64,000 bases of DNA. It comes from CAIWHR01 sp963773195. Lineage in GTDB: Bacteria; Pseudomonadota; Gammaproteobacteria; Burkholderiales; Casimicrobiaceae. Numbering within the stretch: the first letter of the stretch is position 1; each line of letters starts with the position of its first letter. The stretch covers positions 62,001 through 126,000 of the forward strand of contig CAVZAE010000002.1 of the NCBI GenBank assembly GCA_963773195.1, given 5' to 3'. The position numbers and the translations under genes were made by a program. Of this stretch, positions 20,795 to 29,208 are shown piece after piece. The notes under the pieces were generated by a model. It made no database searches, was not told where the DNA came from, and saw nothing but the letters and a program-made list of their open reading frames with translations.

Positions 20795-21251
20795 CGATCG
20801 CGTCGAGCAGGTTGGCGAGCTCGAGCGCGGCCTGGGCCGCCTCGAAGCCCTTGGTGTCGGCGCGCGCGCGCGCCTGCTCTTCCGTGTCCGTCGTCAGGAT
20901 GCCGTTGCCGACGGGAATCCCGAACTCGAGCTGGACGCCGGCGACGCCGGAGGCCGATTCGTTGGCGACGATCTCGAAGTGGTAGGTCTCGCCGCGAATC
21001 ACGGCGCCGAGCGCGACGAGCGCATCGCAATCGCCCGCCTGCGCGAGTCGCTGCAGCGCAAGGGGCGCTTCCAGCGCGCCGGGAACGGTGACAACGACGA
21101 TGTCGCGCTCGGCGACTCCCGCTTCCGCGCATGCGCGCAGGGCGCCCGCGAGCAGCGTCTCGCCGATCGGGGCGTTGAAGCGCGCCACGACGATGCCGAC
21201 GCGCCGGCCGTCGCCGGACGCGTTGGGAGCGATGCGCTTCAGCTCGGACAT
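20784..21251 (-). CDS. ribH: 6,7-dimethyl-8-ribityllumazine synthase
   Basis: 155 residues. RibH condenses 5-amino-6-ribitylaminouracil with dihydroxybutanone phosphate, the penultimate riboflavin step. Active-site segments are present: VARFN near residue 23, VPGALEAPLAL, and GAVIRGETYHFEIVANE with the catalytic histidine. ribB lies 10 bp upstream and nusB overlaps downstream, giving a translationally coupled operon. Confidence 0.96.
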   Translation of the reverse strand: MSELKRIAPNASGDGRRVGIVVARFNAPIGETLLAGALRACAEAGVAERDIVVVTVPGALEAPLALQRLAQAGDCDALVALGAVIRGETYHFEIVANESASGVAGVQLEFGIPVGNGILTTDTEEQARARADTKGFEAAQAALELANLLDAIDEI

Positions 21252-21260
21252 GAGGAGTGC

Positions 21261-22367
21261 CTACGACGCCTTCCGCAGCGGCGGCGGCTCGACATACCCC
21301 GTGACCTCGAGGTCGAAGCCCGCCATGCTCGGCATCTTGCGCGCCTTCGCCATGAGGCGCATGCGGCGCACGTTGAGATCGCGGAGGATCTGCGCGCCGA
21401 TCCCGTAGTTGCGGAGGTCGACCTTCGACGACACCGCCGGCGTGTCGGCGATCGCGCGCTGCCGGAGTTCGTGCGCGCTTTCGGGCCGGTGCAGCAGCAC
21501 GAGCACGCCGCGACCCTCCTCTGCGATGGCCGCAAGCGCCGCGGGAATCGTCCACGAATGCGTCGTGCCCGCCAGGTCGAGCAGATCCATCACCGAAACG
21601 GGCTCGTGGACGCGGACGAGCGTCTCGGTGTCGGGCGACAGCGGCCCGCGCACGAGCACGAGGTGCGTCGCATCGGTCAGCTTGTCCCGATAGACGACCA
21701 GGCGGAATGCGCCGTGCGCGGTCGTGAGCGGACGCTCGGCGATCCGCTCGACCAGGGTTTCGGTGCGGCTCCGGTAATGGATCAGATCGGTGATCGTACC
21801 GATTTTGAGGGCGTGCGCCTGCGCGAACTCGAGCAGGTCGGGCAGGCGCGCCATCGTCCCGTCGTCGTTCATGATCTCGCAGAGAACCGCCGACGGGTTG
21901 AGTCCGGCGAGCCGCATCAGGTCGCAGCAGGCTTCGGTGTGGCCCGCCCGGACAAGGACACCGCCGGGTTGTGCAATCAACGGAAAAACATGGCCCGGTT
22001 GCACGATGTCGTCGGGCGCTGCGTCGGGCCGCGAGGCCACCCGCACCGTGCGCGCGCGGTCGGCAGCCGAGATCCCCGTCGTGATGCCTTCCGCCGCCTC
22101 GATCGACACCGTGAAATTGGTGCCGTGAACCGAGCGATTGTTCGGCGTCATCGGCGGCAGCCGCAGCCGCTGCGCGTGCTCGGCCGTGATCGGCATGCAG
22201 ATCAGGCCGCGGCCGTGCTTCGCGAGGAAGTTGATCTTCTCCGGCGTGACGAAGTCGGCGGAGAACACGAGATCACCTTCGTTCTCGCGATCCTCTTCGT
22301 CGACGAGGATGACCATCCGCCCGGCCTTGAGGTCGGCGACGATATCCGTGGTCGGGCTCAAGGTCAT
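21261..22367 (-). CDS. ribB: 3,4-dihydroxy-2-butanone 4-phosphate synthase with degenerate GTP cyclohydrolase II-like domain
   Basis: 368 residues. The N-terminal half (about 1-205) is a complete RibB domain: DEEDRENEGDLV with metal-site acids, GLICMPIT, and HTEACCDLMRLAGL. It makes dihydroxybutanone phosphate from ribulose 5-phosphate. The C-terminal half aligns by position with GTP cyclohydrolase II (VRVHEPVSVMDLL where VRVHSEC is expected, NYGIGAQILRDL). It lacks the three zinc cysteines, and no cysteine occurs after residue about 170. The protein is therefore probably monofunctional RibB of the RibBX kind, despite its RibBA length. No FMN riboswitch is visible in the 58 bp before it. Confidence 0.9.
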   Translation of the reverse strand: MTLSPTTDIVADLKAGRMVILVDEEDRENEGDLVFSADFVTPEKINFLAKHGRGLICMPITAEHAQRLRLPPMTPNNRSVHGTNFTVSIEAAEGITTGISAADRARTVRVASRPDAAPDDIVQPGHVFPLIAQPGGVLVRAGHTEACCDLMRLAGLNPSAVLCEIMNDDGTMARLPDLLEFAQAHALKIGTITDLIHYRSRTETLVERIAERPLTTAHGAFRLVVYRDKLTDATHLVLVRGPLSPDTETLVRVHEPVSVMDLLDLAGTTHSWTIPAALAAIAEEGRGVLVLLHRPESAHELRQRAIADTPAVSSKVDLRNYGIGAQILRDLNVRRMRLMAKARKMPSMAGFDLEVTGYVEPPPLRKAS

Positions 22368-22425
22368 GGCGGGTGCGCGGACGGCGAAACCCGCATTTTA
22401 CCCTCGCCCGCGGCTCGCGCCGCGA

Positions 22426-25400
22426 CTACGCCGCCGCCGGCACCAGTGCAGCGGTCGGCTCCCGCACCCGGAACCACGCGGCGTAGAGCGCCGGCAGGAA
22501 CACGAGGGTGAGCAGCGTCGCCACCACGAGTCCGCCCATCATCGCCACCGCCATCGGGCCGAAGAAGGCACTCCGCACGAGCGGGATCATCCCGAGCACC
22601 GCGGCGGCCGCGGTCAGTACGATCGGCCGGAAGCGGCGTGTCGTCGCTCCGATAATAGCCTCCTGCGGCGCGTGCCCGGCCGCGACGTCCTGTTCGATCT
22701 GGTCGACCAGGATGATCGAGTTGCGCATGATGATGCCCGAGAGCGCGATCGTGCCGAGCATCGCGACGAAGCCGAAGGGTTGGCCGAACACGAGAAGCCC
22801 GGCCGTCACGCCGATCAGCCCGAGCGGCGCGGTCAGGAGCACCATCGCGGTGCGCGAGAAGCTCCGGAGCTGGATCACGAGCAGGGTGACGATCACAAGC
22901 ACCATCAGCGGCACGCCTGCGACGATCGACGATTGGCCGCGCGCCGAGTCCTCGACCGCGCCGCCGATCTCGATTCTGTAGCCGAGCGGCAGCGACGCCC
23001 GCAGCGCCGCGAGGTTCGGGTCGATCCGCTTGGCGACGTCGGGACCTTGCGCATCGCCCAGCACGTCGGCGCGGACGGTGACGGTCGGCAGGCGATCGCG
23101 CCGCCAGCGAATGCCGTCCTCCTGCTCGTAGCGGATCTCGGCGATCTGCGTGATCGGCACCGCCTTGCCGCTGCGCGAAGGCAGCGCGAGATCCTTGAGG
23201 AACGTGAGCCGCGCCCGCTCCGACGCCGCGCCGCGCAGGAGCACCTCGATCTGCTTGTCGCGCTCGCGGACGTAGGTGACCGTGAGCCCCGACACCGAGT
23301 TGTTAAGGAACGCCGCGAGGTCCTGCGACGAGAACCCGAGCACGCGCGCCTTGTTCTGGTCGACGACGAGGCGGATCACCTTCGTCGGCTCGTCGGAATC
23401 GAACTGCGCGTTGGTGACGTCCGGGTTCGCGCGGACGACTGCCATCACCTGCTGCGCGATCGCGCGCACGCGAGCCAGGTCCTCGCCCGACACGCGGAAC
23501 TGGACGGGAAATCCGACGGGCGGCCCGTTCTCCAGGCGCGAGACGCGGCCGCGGAGTCCCGGAAAATCCTCGTCGAAGATCTGGATCAGACGCGAGCGCA
23601 CGCGCTCGCGCTCCTGGTTCGACTTCGCGACCAGCACGAACTGCGCGAAATTGGACGCCTGGAGCTGCTGGTCGAGGGGGAGGTAAAAGCGCGGGCTGCC
23701 CACGCCGACATAGGCCACATAGCTTTCGATGCCGGCCTCGTCGTCGAGGACCTTCTCCATATGCTTCGCCTCGGCGAGCGTCGCCGCGAACGAGCTGCCC
23801 TCGGGCAGGCGCAGATCGACGATCAGCTCCGGACGCGACGACGACGGGAAGAACTGCTGCGGGACGAAGCGGAATGCGCCCAGCGAGAGCACGAAGGCGC
23901 CGATCGTCGCACCGATCACGACGTAGCGATGCGCGACACTCCAGGCGACGAACGCGCGGAAGCGGCGGTAGAACGCCGTGTCGTAGACCTGCTCGGGGTT
24001 AGCATGCGCCGCAGGCCGCGCCGGCGGCTCCGGCTGTCGTCGGATCTGCGCCCATATCCGGGCGCCCAGCGACGCGCGCCGCGCACGATCCGGGTCCGGC
24101 AGCATCCGGTAACCCAGGTAGGGGATCGCGATCACGGCGACGAACCACGACGCGATCAACGCGATCGCCGACACCTCGAACAGCGACCGCGTGTATTCGC
24201 CGGTCGAGCTCGCGGCGGTGGCGATCGGCAGGAAGCCGGCGACGGTCACGAGCGTGCCGGTCAGCATCGGGAACGCCGTGCTCGCGTAGGCGAAGCTCGC
24301 CGCTCTAAAGCGGTCCATACCCTGCTCCAGCTTGATCGCCATCATCTCGACCGCGATGATCGCGTCGTCGACGAGCAGTCCGAGCGAAAGGATAAGGGCG
24401 CCGAGCGAAATCTTGTGGAGGCCGATCCCGAATACGTACATGAACACGAACGTCATCGCGAGCACGAGCGGGATCGACACCGCGACGACGAGACCCGTGC
24501 GCAGGCCCAGGCTCACGAGCGACACCGCGAGTACGATGGCCACTGCCTCCGCGAGCGAACGGATGAATTCGCGCACCGAGCGCGACACGGCGCGCGGCAT
24601 GCTCGCGACATGCCCGATCTCGACGCCTGCCGGCAGCTGCGTCTCGATCTGCGCGAGCTTCGCGTCGAGCGCCTTGCCGAGCTCGATCACGTCGCCGCCC
24701 TTCACCATCGTGACGCCGATGCCGAGCGCCTCGCGGCCGTGCCAGCGCATCTTTTGCTGCGGCGGATCGACATAGCCGCGGGTCACCTCCGCGATGTCGC
24801 CCAGGCGGAAGAGGCGGCCGTTCGCGCGGATCGCGATGTCGCGCACGGCATCTTCCGTGTCGAGCGCGCCCGTAGGGCGCAGGTAGATGCGGTCGGTCGC
24901 GGTCTCGAACGCCCCGGCCGCCGCCATCGCGTTCTGCGCCGCGAGTGTCTGCACGATCTGCCCCGGTTCGACGCCCAGGAGCGCCAGGCGCGCGTTCGAC
25001 AGCTCGACGAAGATCTTCTCTTCCTGCTCGCCGATGTAGTCGACCTTGGCGACGCCGGGGACGCGCAGGAGTTCGGCGCGCACGCGGTCGGCGAACTCCT
25101 TCAGATCGCGATAGCCGAAGCCCTCACCCGTGATGGCGTAGACGTTCGCGTACGTGTCGCCGAACTCGTCGTTGAAATACGGACCCTGGATGCCCTGCGG
25201 CAGCATCCCGCGGATGTCGCCGATCTTCTTGCGCACCTGGTACTGGAGGTCCGGGATGGCGGAGGCGGGCAACGTGTCCTTGAACGAGACGAACACGAGC
25301 GACTCGCCCGGCCGCGAGTAGCTCCGCACCCACTCGAGCGGCAGTTCCTGAAGCTTGCGTTCGATCAGGTCGGTGACCTGCTGCTCGACGTCGCGCGGCG

Positions 25401-25605
25401 AAGCGCCCGGCCACGTCGTCTTCACGACCATCACTTTGAAGGTGAACGGCGGGTCCTCCGACTGGCCGAGCTTCGTATACGCGAACGCGCCCGCGAGCGC
25501 GAACATGACGATCAGGTAGAGGACGAGCAGGCGATGCCGCAGCGCCCATTCGGAGAGGTTGAAGCGCATCGCCGGCGTGCCGCCGGCGAATTCGGGCGGG
25601 CTCAT
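22426..25605 (-). CDS. RND family efflux permease (AcrB/MdtC superfamily)
   Basis: 1059 residues, a full-length proton-driven RND pump of the inner membrane. It has the duplicated 12-TM layout: TM1 near residue 25, a large periplasmic domain, then the TM2-TM6 block. The proton-relay aspartate pair is in GLLVDDAIIAVEMM. The second half begins around RYVVIGATIGAF and ends with the TM12 region LTLVFLPALYAAWF. It works with the adaptor gene immediately upstream; an outer-membrane channel gene is not present nearby and may be supplied elsewhere. The start at 25605 or an internal ATG (MRFNLSEW, 25569) are both possible. Substrates are probably hydrophobic organics or drugs. Confidence 0.93.
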   Translation of the reverse strand: MSPPEFAGGTPAMRFNLSEWALRHRLLVLYLIVMFALAGAFAYTKLGQSEDPPFTFKVMVVKTTWPGASPRDVEQQVTDLIERKLQELPLEWVRSYSRPGESLVFVSFKDTLPASAIPDLQYQVRKKIGDIRGMLPQGIQGPYFNDEFGDTYANVYAITGEGFGYRDLKEFADRVRAELLRVPGVAKVDYIGEQEEKIFVELSNARLALLGVEPGQIVQTLAAQNAMAAAGAFETATDRIYLRPTGALDTEDAVRDIAIRANGRLFRLGDIAEVTRGYVDPPQQKMRWHGREALGIGVTMVKGGDVIELGKALDAKLAQIETQLPAGVEIGHVASMPRAVSRSVREFIRSLAEAVAIVLAVSLVSLGLRTGLVVAVSIPLVLAMTFVFMYVFGIGLHKISLGALILSLGLLVDDAIIAVEMMAIKLEQGMDRFRAASFAYASTAFPMLTGTLVTVAGFLPIATAASSTGEYTRSLFEVSAIALIASWFVAVIAIPYLGYRMLPDPDRARRASLGARIWAQIRRQPEPPARPAAHANPEQVYDTAFYRRFRAFVAWSVAHRYVVIGATIGAFVLSLGAFRFVPQQFFPSSSRPELIVDLRLPEGSSFAATLAEAKHMEKVLDDEAGIESYVAYVGVGSPRFYLPLDQQLQASNFAQFVLVAKSNQERERVRSRLIQIFDEDFPGLRGRVSRLENGPPVGFPVQFRVSGEDLARVRAIAQQVMAVVRANPDVTNAQFDSDEPTKVIRLVVDQNKARVLGFSSQDLAAFLNNSVSGLTVTYVRERDKQIEVLLRGAASERARLTFLKDLALPSRSGKAVPITQIAEIRYEQEDGIRWRRDRLPTVTVRADVLGDAQGPDVAKRIDPNLAALRASLPLGYRIEIGGAVEDSARGQSSIVAGVPLMVLVIVTLLVIQLRSFSRTAMVLLTAPLGLIGVTAGLLVFGQPFGFVAMLGTIALSGIIMRNSIILVDQIEQDVAAGHAPQEAIIGATTRRFRPIVLTAAAAVLGMIPLVRSAFFGPMAVAMMGGLVVATLLTLVFLPALYAAWFRVREPTAALVPAAA

Positions 25606-25621
25606 CGTGTTGCCTCGTCCG

Positions 25622-26728
25622 TCAGCTGCTGCTGGCCGTCGTCGGCGACGGGCGCCCTGCCGCCTCGTAGGGACGCACGTGCTGGCCCTCGTGCAGCTTG
25701 TTCGCGCCGGTCGCGACGATCCATTCGCCGGCCGCGAGGCCCGAGCCGATGACGATCCCGTCCTCGCGATACTGGGCGATCGTCACCGGCCGCAGCGACA
25801 CCTTGCCTGCGGCGGGATCGAAGACCCATACCGCGGGCTTGCCGTCGATGGTCTGATAAACGGACGTGGAGGGCAGCAGGCTCGCCGATTGCGCGCCGCG
25901 CGCCGCGAGGACGACGTTGGCCGTCATCCCCCATTGCAACGCCGGCGCCGGATCGGCGACGGACACCCGCACCGCGAACGTCCGCGTGACCGGATCCACG
26001 GCGGGCGCAATCTCGCGCACCGTCGCGCGATAGGCCTTGTTCGGCTCCGCGACCAGCACGACCAACATCTGCTCTGCGCGTGTAAGCTCGGCGAGCCGCG
26101 CCTCGGGCACGGCGATCGCAACCTCGCGCTCGGTCTCGCGCGCGTGGCGCATCACGACCTGGCCCGCGCCCACCACTTGGCCCGCTTCTGCAGTAACGGC
26201 GGTGATCACGCCGTCTTCCGGCGCCACCAGCGTCGCGTAGGCGGCTTGATTCTGCGTCACGGCGAGATTGGCCTTCGCCTGCTCGAGCTTCGCGCGATTC
26301 GAGTTCATCGCGTTGCGCTTCGCGTCAAGTGCCGAGGCGCTGATGAACTTCTGCTCGAGCAACGTCTGGTAGCGCTGAAACTCGGCGCGCGCGAAGTCGA
26401 ATTCGGTCTGCGCTGCCGCCACCTGTGCCTGCGCTGCTTGCGCCTGGAGGCCCACGTCTGCGGGGTCGAGCCGGGCCAGCATCTGCCCCTTGGTCACGCG
26501 CGCGCCGGCATCGACCATTCGCGCCACGATCTTGCCCGGAATGCGGAACGCAAGGTCCGACTCGAAGCGAGGCTTCACCTCGCCCGCAAATATCGCGGTC
26601 TCGGCGCCACTGCCCGCCACGACCTGAGCGAGGACGACGGGCCGCGCGGCTTCGGGCGGCGACTCGTGCTTTGCGCAAGCCGACGCCGCGAGCGCGACGG
26701 CCAACAGGATCGGAATCAGCGGTTTCAT
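25622..26728 (-). CDS. RND efflux periplasmic adaptor (membrane fusion) lipoprotein
   Basis: 368 residues. A lipoprotein signal with lipobox LAASAC (cysteine at about 18) anchors it to the inner membrane. The HlyD/AcrA core follows: beta-barrel/lipoyl strands (FAGEVKPRFESDLAFRIPGK), a helical hairpin with AQAAQAQVAAAQTEFDFA, and the second lipoyl half (YATLVAPEDGVITAV). It bridges the permease and an outer-membrane channel. Its ATG overlaps the tetR stop (ATGA), and the permease follows after 16 bp, so the three genes form one operon. Confidence 0.93.
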   Translation of the reverse strand: MKPLIPILLAVALAASACAKHESPPEAARPVVLAQVVAGSGAETAIFAGEVKPRFESDLAFRIPGKIVARMVDAGARVTKGQMLARLDPADVGLQAQAAQAQVAAAQTEFDFARAEFQRYQTLLEQKFISASALDAKRNAMNSNRAKLEQAKANLAVTQNQAAYATLVAPEDGVITAVTAEAGQVVGAGQVVMRHARETEREVAIAVPEARLAELTRAEQMLVVLVAEPNKAYRATVREIAPAVDPVTRTFAVRVSVADPAPALQWGMTANVVLAARGAQSASLLPSTSVYQTIDGKPAVWVFDPAAGKVSLRPVTIAQYREDGIVIGSGLAAGEWIVATGANKLHEGQHVRPYEAAGRPSPTTASSS

Positions 26729-27402
26729 CGGACCACCTCCTGCGAAGGAGCGCCGACCATGCCGCGCCAGAGCGCGCGCAGCGCCACTTCGAGTTCAGTC
26801 GGATAGTTCCAGGCGAAGACCGGCGAGGGCGCGGGCCCCACCATCGCGCAGTGCGTGTTGTCCGCGTCCTTCCCGGCCGACATCTGCCACAGGCCCAGGA
26901 TCAACGCGTAGCTCCGGCGCAGGAGCGCGACGCCACCGCCCGGCGGCAGTGCCGGGAAATGGCGCTCGAGACCCGCGCCCGCGCGCTCGAGACGTCCCGC
27001 CATGCGTTGCCGGAACGCAGCCGCCGTCGCCGGCGGAATGTTGTGCGCCATGAGTCCGAAGCAACGCGAAGCGAGCGGAAGGAACAGCGGTGCGTCGACG
27101 ATGTGCTGGCGCGTCAGCGCGAACATCGGGTCCATCGAGACTGGCGGAGCGCTTTCGACCAGTGCGATGACGTCGCGGAAGAACGCGTCGATGCGGCGCT
27201 CGTGCACGGCGAGCAGAAGCTCGTCCTTGCTCGGGAAATAGAGGTACACAGTGCCCTTCGCGAGGCGGGCCTCGTCGGCGACGTCCGCGACGTTGACCAC
27301 CTGATCCAGCGAGCGCGCGAGCACGCGCTCGGCCGCGTCGAGGATCGCCTCGTGGCGCTCCCGCTTGTCCTCGGCTTGCATTGCTCGCTGGCGAATGACC
27401 AT
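26725..27402 (-). CDS. TetR/AcrR family transcriptional repressor of the efflux operon
   Basis: 225 residues. The N-terminal helix-turn-helix domain (about 18-65: AILDAAERVLARS, VNVADVADEARLAKGTVYLYFPSKDELL) is typical of TetR. The C-terminal ligand-binding domain is unique as usual. It is the first gene of the tetR-adaptor-permease operon. Two similar palindromes lie in its promoter, one between the -35 and -10 elements, so autorepression relieved by a pump substrate is the simplest model. Confidence 0.92.
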   Translation of the reverse strand: MVIRQRAMQAEDKRERHEAILDAAERVLARSLDQVVNVADVADEARLAKGTVYLYFPSKDELLLAVHERRIDAFFRDVIALVESAPPVSMDPMFALTRQHIVDAPLFLPLASRCFGLMAHNIPPATAAAFRQRMAGRLERAGAGLERHFPALPPGGGVALLRRSYALILGLWQMSAGKDADNTHCAMVGPAPSPVFAWNYPTELEVALRALWRGMVGAPSQEVVR

Positions 27403-27431
27403 CGGCGATTCCCTTCCGCTCGCGCGGTAAA

Positions 27432-27483
27432 TGACTCAGGGTCAATTGTTGGCTAGCGTAAGTGACCGACGGTCAGTTGTCAA
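27432..27483 (-). promoter_or_regulatory. tetR efflux-operon promoter with two TGAC-type operators
   Basis: On the minus strand a perfect -35 TTGACA (27483-27478) and a -10 candidate TACGCT (27460-27455) are 17 bases apart. The perfect palindrome TGACCG-A-CGGTCA (27463-27475) fills the spacer. A second near-palindrome, TGACTC-A-GGGTCA (27432-27444), begins 31 bp away, three helical turns. Both are followed on the plus strand by (A/G)TTG, so the shared pattern is a longer repeated operator. Binding of the adjacent TetR is inferred from position. Confidence 0.7.
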
Positions 27484-27509
27484 GGGGTGAGGGTGGCCGG
27501 TTGTCCGTG

Positions 27510-27588
27510 CCCCGGCTGCTGCGGTGCGCCTCTGCCGGGGCTGCTGCGGTGCGCCTGAACACCTGAAGCACCGCGGCAGCCCCGGCAG
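27510..27588. repeat. Nested direct and inverted repeats forming a strong hairpin
   Basis: An 18-bp unit, GGCTGCTGCGGTGCGCCT, occurs twice (27514-27531 and 27539-27556). The second copy lies within an inverted repeat of 21-bp arms (27532-27552 and 27568-27588) that pair with only one G-T-type mismatch around a 15-base loop. The hairpin sits about 50 bp after the stop of the minus-strand hydrolase gene and upstream of the tetR promoter. It is a plausible transcription stop insulating the two units, although no T-run follows. Confidence 0.6.
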
Positions 27589-27640
27589 GGGTGCAACCTG
27601 ACCGCAGTCCGGTCCGGGCAACGCTCGACGAGCTAGTGCG

Positions 27641-28492
27641 TCAGAACAGCGCCAGCGTCCTGCGGACGATCTCGCTCCGGGGATTGCCGTAGTCGGCGAC
27701 CACATCGAAGTGGTGACGCTGCGGGATGACGAACGGCGCGAGATCGCCGGCGGGCCGAATTTCGGGCCACGCATCCCACAGGAGCTGCGTCTGTCGGACG
27801 AATTCCGAAGTCTCGTCGGCGCCCACGGCCAGCAGCAGCGGCGCGCCGGTCCGCGGTCGCAGGCGGGTGGGCGACAAACGCGCGGCCTGCACCGCGTCGA
27901 GCCGGAGGTCGCTGTTGAACGAGAACACGAGCAGCGGCTCGAGGTCGTGGACACCCGAAAGCGACACGCCGCCGGCGATCCGCGGCCCGTCGCCGCCGGC
28001 CGCTCCCCAGTCGGTCGCATACATCATCGCGGTCAGATGGCCGCCGGCCGAGTGGCCCGCGACAACGATGCGCTCCGTGTTCGCGCCGAGCGTGCAACCG
28101 TCTCGGGCCACCCACGTCAGTGCGCGGCGGCACTCGTCGACGATCGCCGCAATCGTCACGCCCGGGCAGAGATCGTAGTTGACGACCGCGACCGCGAGGT
28201 CCTGCGCGAGAAACGGCGGTGCGACGAACGAGAAATCGCTCTTGTCGAGCGCGCGCCAGTAGCCGCCATGAAGGAAGACGAGCGTCCCGCGGGCCGGCCT
28301 GGCGGGCAGGAACAGGTCGAGCGTCTCCTTCGGGCCTGGGCCGTAACGCACGTCGAGGCGTGGAGCGAACTCGGCGCGCACCTTGGTCGACGCGGTGACG
28401 TAGTGCTCGAGCCAGACCGGATGGTCGACGACGGCGGCGCGGTTGTTGTAGCCGCGCTCGACGAATTCGGGCGTGTAGACGATGGCCGCCAC
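27641..28492 (-). CDS. Alpha/beta hydrolase, kynurenine-formamidase-like
   Basis: 283 residues. The oxyanion motif HGGYW (75-79) and nucleophile elbow GHSAGG (146-151, Ser148) match the HGGxW arylformamidase / carboxylesterase group. Asp226 (GADETSEF) and His260 or His261 (RHHFDVV) can complete the triad. Arylformamidases hydrolyse N-formylkynurenine to kynurenine in tryptophan breakdown, which leads to anthranilate. It ends the minus-strand catabolic block, 7 bp after the FAH-type gene, so an aromatic ester, amide or CoA-linked substrate in that block is equally possible. No kynureninase or tryptophan dioxygenase is in the window. Confidence 0.75.
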   Translation of the reverse strand: MAAIVYTPEFVERGYNNRAAVVDHPVWLEHYVTASTKVRAEFAPRLDVRYGPGPKETLDLFLPARPARGTLVFLHGGYWRALDKSDFSFVAPPFLAQDLAVAVVNYDLCPGVTIAAIVDECRRALTWVARDGCTLGANTERIVVAGHSAGGHLTAMMYATDWGAAGGDGPRIAGGVSLSGVHDLEPLLVFSFNSDLRLDAVQAARLSPTRLRPRTGAPLLLAVGADETSEFVRQTQLLWDAWPEIRPAGDLAPFVIPQRHHFDVVADYGNPRSEIVRRTLALF

Positions 28493-28499
28493 GTGCCCG

Positions 28500-29204
28500 C
28501 TACGCGACCGGCGGCGCGATCACCACGGCCAGGTGCGACAACCCTTCGACCGCGCCGTCGAGCCGGTCGCCGGGAACGAGCGGGCCTACCCCCGACGGCG
28601 TGCCCGAGAACACGAGGTCGCCGGGCAGGAGCTCGTAGTAGCGAGACAGGAACGCGAGCGTGTGCGGCACGTCCCAGATCATGTCGGCGAGGTCGCCTGT
28701 CTGCCGCCGCGTGCCATTGACGTCGAGCGTGATCGCCCCGCGCGACAGCGTCCCGTTCGCACGATGGATGGGCGCTATCGGCGCAGCACCGGCGAACGAC
28801 TTGCCGATGTCCCACGGCCGCTTCTTCTCGCGCATTTCGTTCTGCAGGTCACGGCGCGTGAGGTCGACGCCCACCGCGTAGCCGAAGACGAGCTCCAGCG
28901 CACGCTCCGGCGCCACGTTCGCGCCGCGCCCGCCGATCGCGACGACGAGCTCGATCTCGTGATGGAGGTTTTTCGTAGCAGGCGGATATGCCACGCTTCC
29001 GACCGCTGGCGGCACGACCGGCGTGATCGAATCCGCGGCCTTCGTGAAGAAGAACGGCGGTTCCTTCGTCGCGTCGCCCCCCATTTCTTTCGCGTGCTCG
29101 GCGTAATTGCGGCCGACGCAGTAGATGTGGCGAACGGGAAAGCGCTCGGCGCCGCCATGCACGGGCACGCTCGGCAGCTCCCAGCTGGGAATGACGAAGG
29201 TCAT
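28500..29204 (-). CDS. Fumarylacetoacetate hydrolase family protein (fumarylpyruvate hydrolase-like)
   Basis: 234 residues, the size of the short FAH enzymes such as fumarylpyruvate hydrolase (NagK type). Metal and substrate motifs include VGRNYAEHAKEMG, PFFFTKAADSI, HHEIELVVAIG (metal glutamates) and GVDLTRRDLQ (metal aspartate). The family cleaves C-C bonds of beta-diketo acids formed after ring opening, here probably fumarylpyruvate to fumarate and pyruvate. It lies 4 bp downstream of the glutathione-transferase-type isomerase, the pairing seen in gentisate operons. Confidence 0.85.
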   Translation of the reverse strand: MTFVIPSWELPSVPVHGGAERFPVRHIYCVGRNYAEHAKEMGGDATKEPPFFFTKAADSITPVVPPAVGSVAYPPATKNLHHEIELVVAIGGRGANVAPERALELVFGYAVGVDLTRRDLQNEMREKKRPWDIGKSFAGAAPIAPIHRANGTLSRGAITLDVNGTRRQTGDLADMIWDVPHTLAFLSRYYELLPGDLVFSGTPSGVGPLVPGDRLDGAVEGLSHLAVVIAPPVA

Positions 29205-29208
29205 GTTT

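Noticed and set aside
22368..22425. FMN (RFN) riboswitch ahead of ribB
   Set aside because: Only 58 bp separate ribB from the next gene, and the conserved RFN blocks are not present on either strand.
22138..25752. A 1204-codon open frame on the plus strand
   Set aside because: It is antisense to the RND permease and ribB. The composition is typical of shadow frames and there is no ribosome site.
27510..27588. CRISPR-like repeat
   Set aside because: There are only two direct copies 25 bp apart, no spacer series and no cas genes; it is better explained as a hairpin.
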